A stretch of DNA of 64,000 bases from FEN-1219 sp039933105 (GTDB lineage Bacteria > Pseudomonadota > Gammaproteobacteria > Steroidobacterales > Rariloculaceae), in the NCBI GenBank assembly GCA_039933105.1, contig JBDTOT010000012.1:46506-110505 (forward strand), given 5' to 3'. Numbering within the stretch: the stretch's first letter is position 1; the number at the start of each line of letters is the position of its first letter. The position numbers were made by a program, and so were the translations under genes. Positions 60,479 through 64,000 of the stretch are shown piece after piece. The notes under the pieces were generated by a model that was not told the origin of the DNA, did no database searches, and saw only the letters and a list, made by a program, of their open reading frames with translations.

Positions 60479-61366
60479 ATGGACGCACGTAAGACAACCC
60501 GCAGCATCGGTTCCGCAAAAAGCAGCGGCGCGCCCTCGCGCGGCAGGCAAACGCCTTCGTTGCACCCGCCGAGCGACGGCGGCAAAGAGCAGTGGGCAGT
60601 GGATCCGAGCGACGTGCGCCGGCACGCGCGACTCGTGCGCGAGCGCGAGCGCGTCGGTCCACTCGGCAAGCTGGTGCGATACACGGTGGTCGTGCTGCTG
60701 CTCGCCGGCGCCGGCGCTGCGTACTGGAACTTCGAAACGCTGCGCGGCATGAGCGTGAACTTTACCGGCCTCGCGGATCTGTTTGCGCGCAGCGTGAACG
60801 AGACGGTGGCGAAGTTCGACGGCGAGGCCACGCAAACGGAAGTCGTCAAAGAAACCGAGGTCGTCGGCACCGCTGCACCGAGCAGCCTCTCGCCACCTGC
60901 CGCTGAACCCATAGTCGCGGCGGTAACCACGCAGGCCGAAATCAAATCGGCGCCCGCGATCGCGTCTACTGAAACGTCCGCACCGAAGGCAGCGCCGCCG
61001 CCGGCCGTACGCGAACCGCCGCCGGGTCCGGAGGAGTTCTCGTTCGGGCTCGCCAAGATCGAGGTGTCCGAAGGCGCACCGAGCGCCGACATCTTGATCG
61101 TGCGCAGCGGCGACATGCGGCGGGCCTCGAGCATCACGTGGTGGACCACCGACGGCACCGCCACCGCGGGCGAGGACTACGCGAACCTCGGCCGGGTCGT
61201 CGTGAAGTTCGCGCCGAGCGAACAGAACCGCGGCATCCACGTTCCAATCATCGGCGACCGCAAGGTCGAAGGCCCCGAGACCTTCTACGTGAACCTCGCG
61301 CCGGGCAGCAGCCCGACGCCCGAACCGACGGAACGCTTGGAAGTCACGATCAAAGACGACGACTGA
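60479..61366 (+). CDS. Membrane-anchored Calx-beta domain protein
   Basis: 295 residues. A basic cytoplasmic N-terminus (about 1-62), one helix (YTVVVLLLAGAGAAYWNF), a low-complexity Ala/Pro/Thr linker, and a C-terminal Calx-beta domain (about 185-295) with FGLAKIEVSEGAPSADILIV, TDGTATAGEDY and VEGPETFYVNLAP. Such domains bind Ca2+ in adhesins and exchangers. A single domain on a type II membrane anchor is unusual, and its role is unknown. The ribosome site is weak. Confidence 0.75.
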   Translation: MDARKTTRSIGSAKSSGAPSRGRQTPSLHPPSDGGKEQWAVDPSDVRRHARLVRERERVGPLGKLVRYTVVVLLLAGAGAAYWNFETLRGMSVNFTGLADLFARSVNETVAKFDGEATQTEVVKETEVVGTAAPSSLSPPAAEPIVAAVTTQAEIKSAPAIASTETSAPKAAPPPAVREPPPGPEEFSFGLAKIEVSEGAPSADILIVRSGDMRRASSITWWTTDGTATAGEDYANLGRVVVKFAPSEQNRGIHVPIIGDRKVEGPETFYVNLAPGSSPTPEPTERLEVTIKDDD

Positions 61367-61441
61367 CGCCGCGCGGCAAACCTCGGCACCGATTGCGATT
61401 CGGGCGTATCTTTAGCGGGTCTTGCTCTGGGGGGAGCGTCG

Positions 61442-62218
61442 ATGACTCGCGCTACGTTCGTGCTTGCCGCAATCGCGGCGTTGCTGGCGACGCCTGCCGG
61501 CGCGCAAGCGCCCAATCTCGATCACAGTGACTACAGCCGCACCGACGTCGAGGCGGGTCAGCGGCTGTACACCGTGCAATGTCAGATATGTCACGGCGCC
61601 AACGGCGACAACATACCGGGCATAGATCTGAAGTTCGGCAAGTTCCGTCGCGTGTCCACCGATGAGGACATTGTCCGTACCGTCACGGCCGGGATCCCCG
61701 GCGTCGGCATGCCCGCGTTCTCCTTCAAGCCACCCGAGCTCACTGCGATCGTCGCGTTCATCCGTGCCGGCTTCGATCCCACTTCCGCCGCCGTGCGCGT
61801 AGGCAACACCGAGCGCGGCCACGCACTGTTCGACGGCAAGGCGGAATGTGCGATGTGCCACCGCATCAACGGCCGCGGGCCGCTCGCAGCGCCGGACCTG
61901 AGCGACATCGGCGCGCTGCGCACGCTCGGCACGCTGCAACGCACGCTGCTCGAGCCACACGCATCACTGCAGCCCATGCATCGTCCCGTGCGCATCGTTA
62001 CCAAGAACGGCGAGACGGTCCGCGGCCGGCGCCTGAACGAGGACACCTCCACCGTGCAGCTGATCGACGATCGTGAGCAATTGCGCTCGTTCGTCAAAGC
62101 AGAGCTGAAGCAATACACGATCGAAACCGTGGCCACCATGCCGTCGTACAAGGACCGCCTCAGCGCGGACGAGACCGCGGACTTGGTCGCCTACCTGATC
62201 TCGTTGAAGGGGCTGTGA
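61442..62218 (+). CDS. Secreted di-haem cytochrome c paired with the PQQ dehydrogenase
   Basis: 258 residues with GGGGGAG at 61430-61436. Signal peptide ends at AGAQA; haem sites CQICH (47-51) and CAMCH (136-140) sit in two class I domains, followed by a segment (RIVTKNGETVRGRRLNEDTS) typical of the haem-binding domain fused to some quinoproteins. Its stop overlaps the GTG of the PQQ enzyme, so it should be that enzyme's electron acceptor. Confidence 0.88.
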   Translation: MTRATFVLAAIAALLATPAGAQAPNLDHSDYSRTDVEAGQRLYTVQCQICHGANGDNIPGIDLKFGKFRRVSTDEDIVRTVTAGIPGVGMPAFSFKPPELTAIVAFIRAGFDPTSAAVRVGNTERGHALFDGKAECAMCHRINGRGPLAAPDLSDIGALRTLGTLQRTLLEPHASLQPMHRPVRIVTKNGETVRGRRLNEDTSTVQLIDDREQLRSFVKAELKQYTIETVATMPSYKDRLSADETADLVAYLISLKGL

Positions 62219-63879
62219 AGATGAAGCGCGCACTCGAGACCCTGACGTGGCTGACCGGCCTCATGCTTCTCGCCGGGAATCTTGCGGCGCAAAACGTCAC
62301 CCCTGAACGCATCCGCAGCGCCGCGCAGGAGCCGCGTAATTGGCTCACGTACGGTGGCGGCTACGCCAGCAATCGATACAGCACATTGCGCCAGATCACT
62401 CCGCAGAACGTGCGCAACCTCGAGCATCAGTGGGTGCTGCAAGGTCAGGTGCTGGGCGCATGGGAATCCACGCCGCTCGTCGTAGACGGCATCATGTACG
62501 TGACACAACGACCGAACGACGTGCTCGCTCTCGATGCGAAAACGGGTCGCGTGTTCTGGGTTTATCGTTATAACAATTCGCCCGATCAGCGCGTCTGCTG
62601 CGGCGCAAACAATCGCGGTGTCGCTATCCACGGCGACACTCTGTTCATGGGCACGCTCGACGCGCACCTCGTCGCAATCGACGCGAAGACGGGCCGCGCG
62701 GTGTGGAACACGACGGTGGGCGATCCGAAGCTCGGGTACTCCGTGACGATGGCGCCGCTCGTGGTCAAGGACAAGGTGATCATCGGCGTCGGCGGCGGCG
62801 AGTACGGCATTCGCGGCTTCGTCGCGGCCTACGACGTGCACACGGGCAAGGAAGCGTGGAAGTTCTACACGATCCCAGAGCCCGGCAAACCCGGCAGCGA
62901 GACGTGGAGCAGCGGCAGCGACTGGCAGCACGGCGGCGCGTCCGTGTGGGTGACCGGCTCCTACGACCCCGAGCTGAACCTTACTTACTGGGGCGTCGGC
63001 AACCCGGGCCCCGACTGGAACAACGAGCAGCGGCCCGGCGACAACCTGTACAGCGATTCCGTGATCGCGCTCGATCCCGACACCGGCCAACTGAAGTGGC
63101 ATTTCCAGTTCACGCCGAACGACAACTACGACTACGACTCCGTGCAAGTGCCGGTGCTCGTGGATATGCCGTGGAAGGGCAAGCCCGCGAAGCTCATGCT
63201 CTGGGCGAACCGCAACGGCTTCTTCTACGTGCTCGATCGCGTGAGCGGCAAGTTCTTGTTCGGCCTACCGTTCGCGAAGGTGAATTGGGCCAGCGGACTC
63301 GACGCGAACGGCCGACCGATTCAAACGCCGCCGGCCACCGGCGAGCCCACGTGGCCCGGCAACCAGGGGGCCACCAACTGGTACACGCCGTCGTGGAGCC
63401 CGCGGACGCAGCTGTTCTACTTCTCGGCCTGGGAGGACTATGCGTCGATCTACCGCCACGAGTTCCAGGCATACGAGGCGGGCCGCACGTTCACGGCAGG
63501 TGGCCATCGCGTCGTGACACCCGTGCCGGACGCCCCGACTGTCGGCATCGGTCGGCGCTCGCCGATCAACAACTGGACCGACGCCGTGGGTCACGGCTCC
63601 GTGATCGCCATGGACCCGGTGACGGGGCAGCGCCGCTGGACGTTTCCGCAATACGACGTGACGGACAGCGGCATGCTGACGACGGCCACGGACTTGCTGT
63701 TCACGGGCGGACGCGAAGGTTATTTCTACGCGCTCGATGCGCGCACGGGGAAAGAGCTGTGGCGCACGAACCTGGGCGCGCAGATCGTCAACGGCGCGGT
63801 CAGCTACGAAGTGGACGGCCGCCAGTACATCGCCATCATCTCCGGCAACGACCTCGTCGCCTTCGCACTCCGTCCGTAA
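62215..63879 (+). CDS. PQQ-dependent alcohol dehydrogenase (quinoprotein)
   Basis: 554 residues, GTG 62215 overlapping the cytochrome stop (GTGA); ATG 62221 is a minor alternative. Signal peptide to about residue 25, then an eight-bladed PQQ propeller: WLTYGGGYASNRYSTLRQIT, the vicinal disulfide Cys128-Cys129 in RVCCGANNRG, LVAIDAKTGRAVW, GNPGPDWNNEQRPGDNLYSD, and TPNDNYDYDS with the catalytic Asp region. It oxidises an alcohol in the periplasm and passes electrons to the di-haem cytochrome upstream. Metal (Ca or lanthanide) cannot be settled by eye. Confidence 0.9.
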   Translation: MKMKRALETLTWLTGLMLLAGNLAAQNVTPERIRSAAQEPRNWLTYGGGYASNRYSTLRQITPQNVRNLEHQWVLQGQVLGAWESTPLVVDGIMYVTQRPNDVLALDAKTGRVFWVYRYNNSPDQRVCCGANNRGVAIHGDTLFMGTLDAHLVAIDAKTGRAVWNTTVGDPKLGYSVTMAPLVVKDKVIIGVGGGEYGIRGFVAAYDVHTGKEAWKFYTIPEPGKPGSETWSSGSDWQHGGASVWVTGSYDPELNLTYWGVGNPGPDWNNEQRPGDNLYSDSVIALDPDTGQLKWHFQFTPNDNYDYDSVQVPVLVDMPWKGKPAKLMLWANRNGFFYVLDRVSGKFLFGLPFAKVNWASGLDANGRPIQTPPATGEPTWPGNQGATNWYTPSWSPRTQLFYFSAWEDYASIYRHEFQAYEAGRTFTAGGHRVVTPVPDAPTVGIGRRSPINNWTDAVGHGSVIAMDPVTGQRRWTFPQYDVTDSGMLTTATDLLFTGGREGYFYALDARTGKELWRTNLGAQIVNGAVSYEVDGRQYIAIISGNDLVAFALRP

Positions 63880-63953
63880 CGTTTCGCGCGTCTGCCGCGG
63901 TGCCAATTAGTAGGCCGGAGTGCGCCGGGGTATGAAGGCCCCCTGGCGGGACA

Positions 63954-64000
63954 CGCCGGAAATCGCATCCCTGCGGCTCGGCTGCGCACATCCCTGTGCG
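63954..64000 (+). repeat. TCCC double-hairpin element, third copy, cut by the window edge
   Basis: The core begins CGCCGGAAAT and has CGCA-TCCC-TGCG (63964-63975), the linker GCTCG, and CGCACA-TCCC-TGTGCG (63985-64000). Architecture, linker and both TCCC loops match copies A and B, but the stems differ in sequence. The right outer arm lies beyond the window. It follows the PQQ dehydrogenase by about 75 bases. Confidence 0.6.

Overview
The window is GC-rich (roughly two thirds G+C by eye) and very gene-dense. The layout is typical of a gammaproteobacterial chromosome: a mreB-mreC-mreD-mrdA-mrdB-mltB-rlpA-dacA-ybeD-lipB block divergent from gatCAB, a DUF6763-type acidic small protein, hslO, and class III-type PhaC. 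Many secreted redox proteins (PQQ dehydrogenases, di-haem cytochromes c, Tat-exported molybdoenzymes) point to an aerobic, metabolically versatile, probably soil or marine lineage of the Steroidobacter/Woeseia kind. The taxonomic placement is inference; no rRNA gene is present.

Region 1 (about 0.9-13.9 kb) is one long urea module on the plus strand: a porin, the urea ABC importer urtABCDE, a nickel permease, and urease with its accessory proteins (ureD-A-B-C-E-F-G). A textbook sigma-54 -24/-12 element lies 75 bases before the porin start, with a 17-base dyad upstream of it, so the block is probably nitrogen-controlled. The operon is interrupted between urtD and urtE by two inverted copies of an unusual repeat: a pair of small hairpins with TCCC loops inside a long outer stem whose sequence differs completely between copies. 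A third, truncated copy of the core sits at the right edge of the window.

Region 2 (14.2-18.6 kb) is a 2-oxoacid dehydrogenase set (E1 alpha, E1 beta, E2; no E3) followed by a 3-hydroxyisobutyrate-dehydrogenase-like enzyme. Region 3 (18.6-26.9 kb) carries a SRPBCC protein, the acidic DUF6763 protein whose Asp-rich tail overlaps a di-haem cytochrome c gene, a Tat-type amidohydrolase divergent from a PQQ sugar dehydrogenase, a DUF8021-like secreted protein, and PhaC divergent from a two-domain VOC protein. A near-perfect Pho box precedes phaC.

Region 4 (27-40.3 kb) is accessory and patchy: a GGDEF-EAL protein of lower GC beside an internally deleted serine-recombinase remnant, an S1/P1-like nuclease, SoxCD-like sulfite dehydrogenase, an isoquinoline/aldehyde-oxidoreductase-type molybdoenzyme pair, an aldo-keto reductase, gene fragments around an NAD-binding protein, a HigBA-type toxin-antitoxin pair with palindromic operators, and a tRNA-Arg(ACG). 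Region 5 (40.4-47 kb) has alanine racemase, a mannose-6-phosphate isomerase-like gene, a 898-residue coiled-coil protein with 84-base internal repeats, and a polytopic membrane protein. Region 6 (46.5-56.1 kb) is the cell-elongation and peptidoglycan operon ending in ybeD and lipB. LipB makes lipoylated E2 possible, which links it to region 2. Region 7 (56.2-64 kb) holds gatCAB, hslO, a Calx-beta membrane protein, and a di-haem cytochrome c translationally coupled to a PQQ alcohol dehydrogenase.
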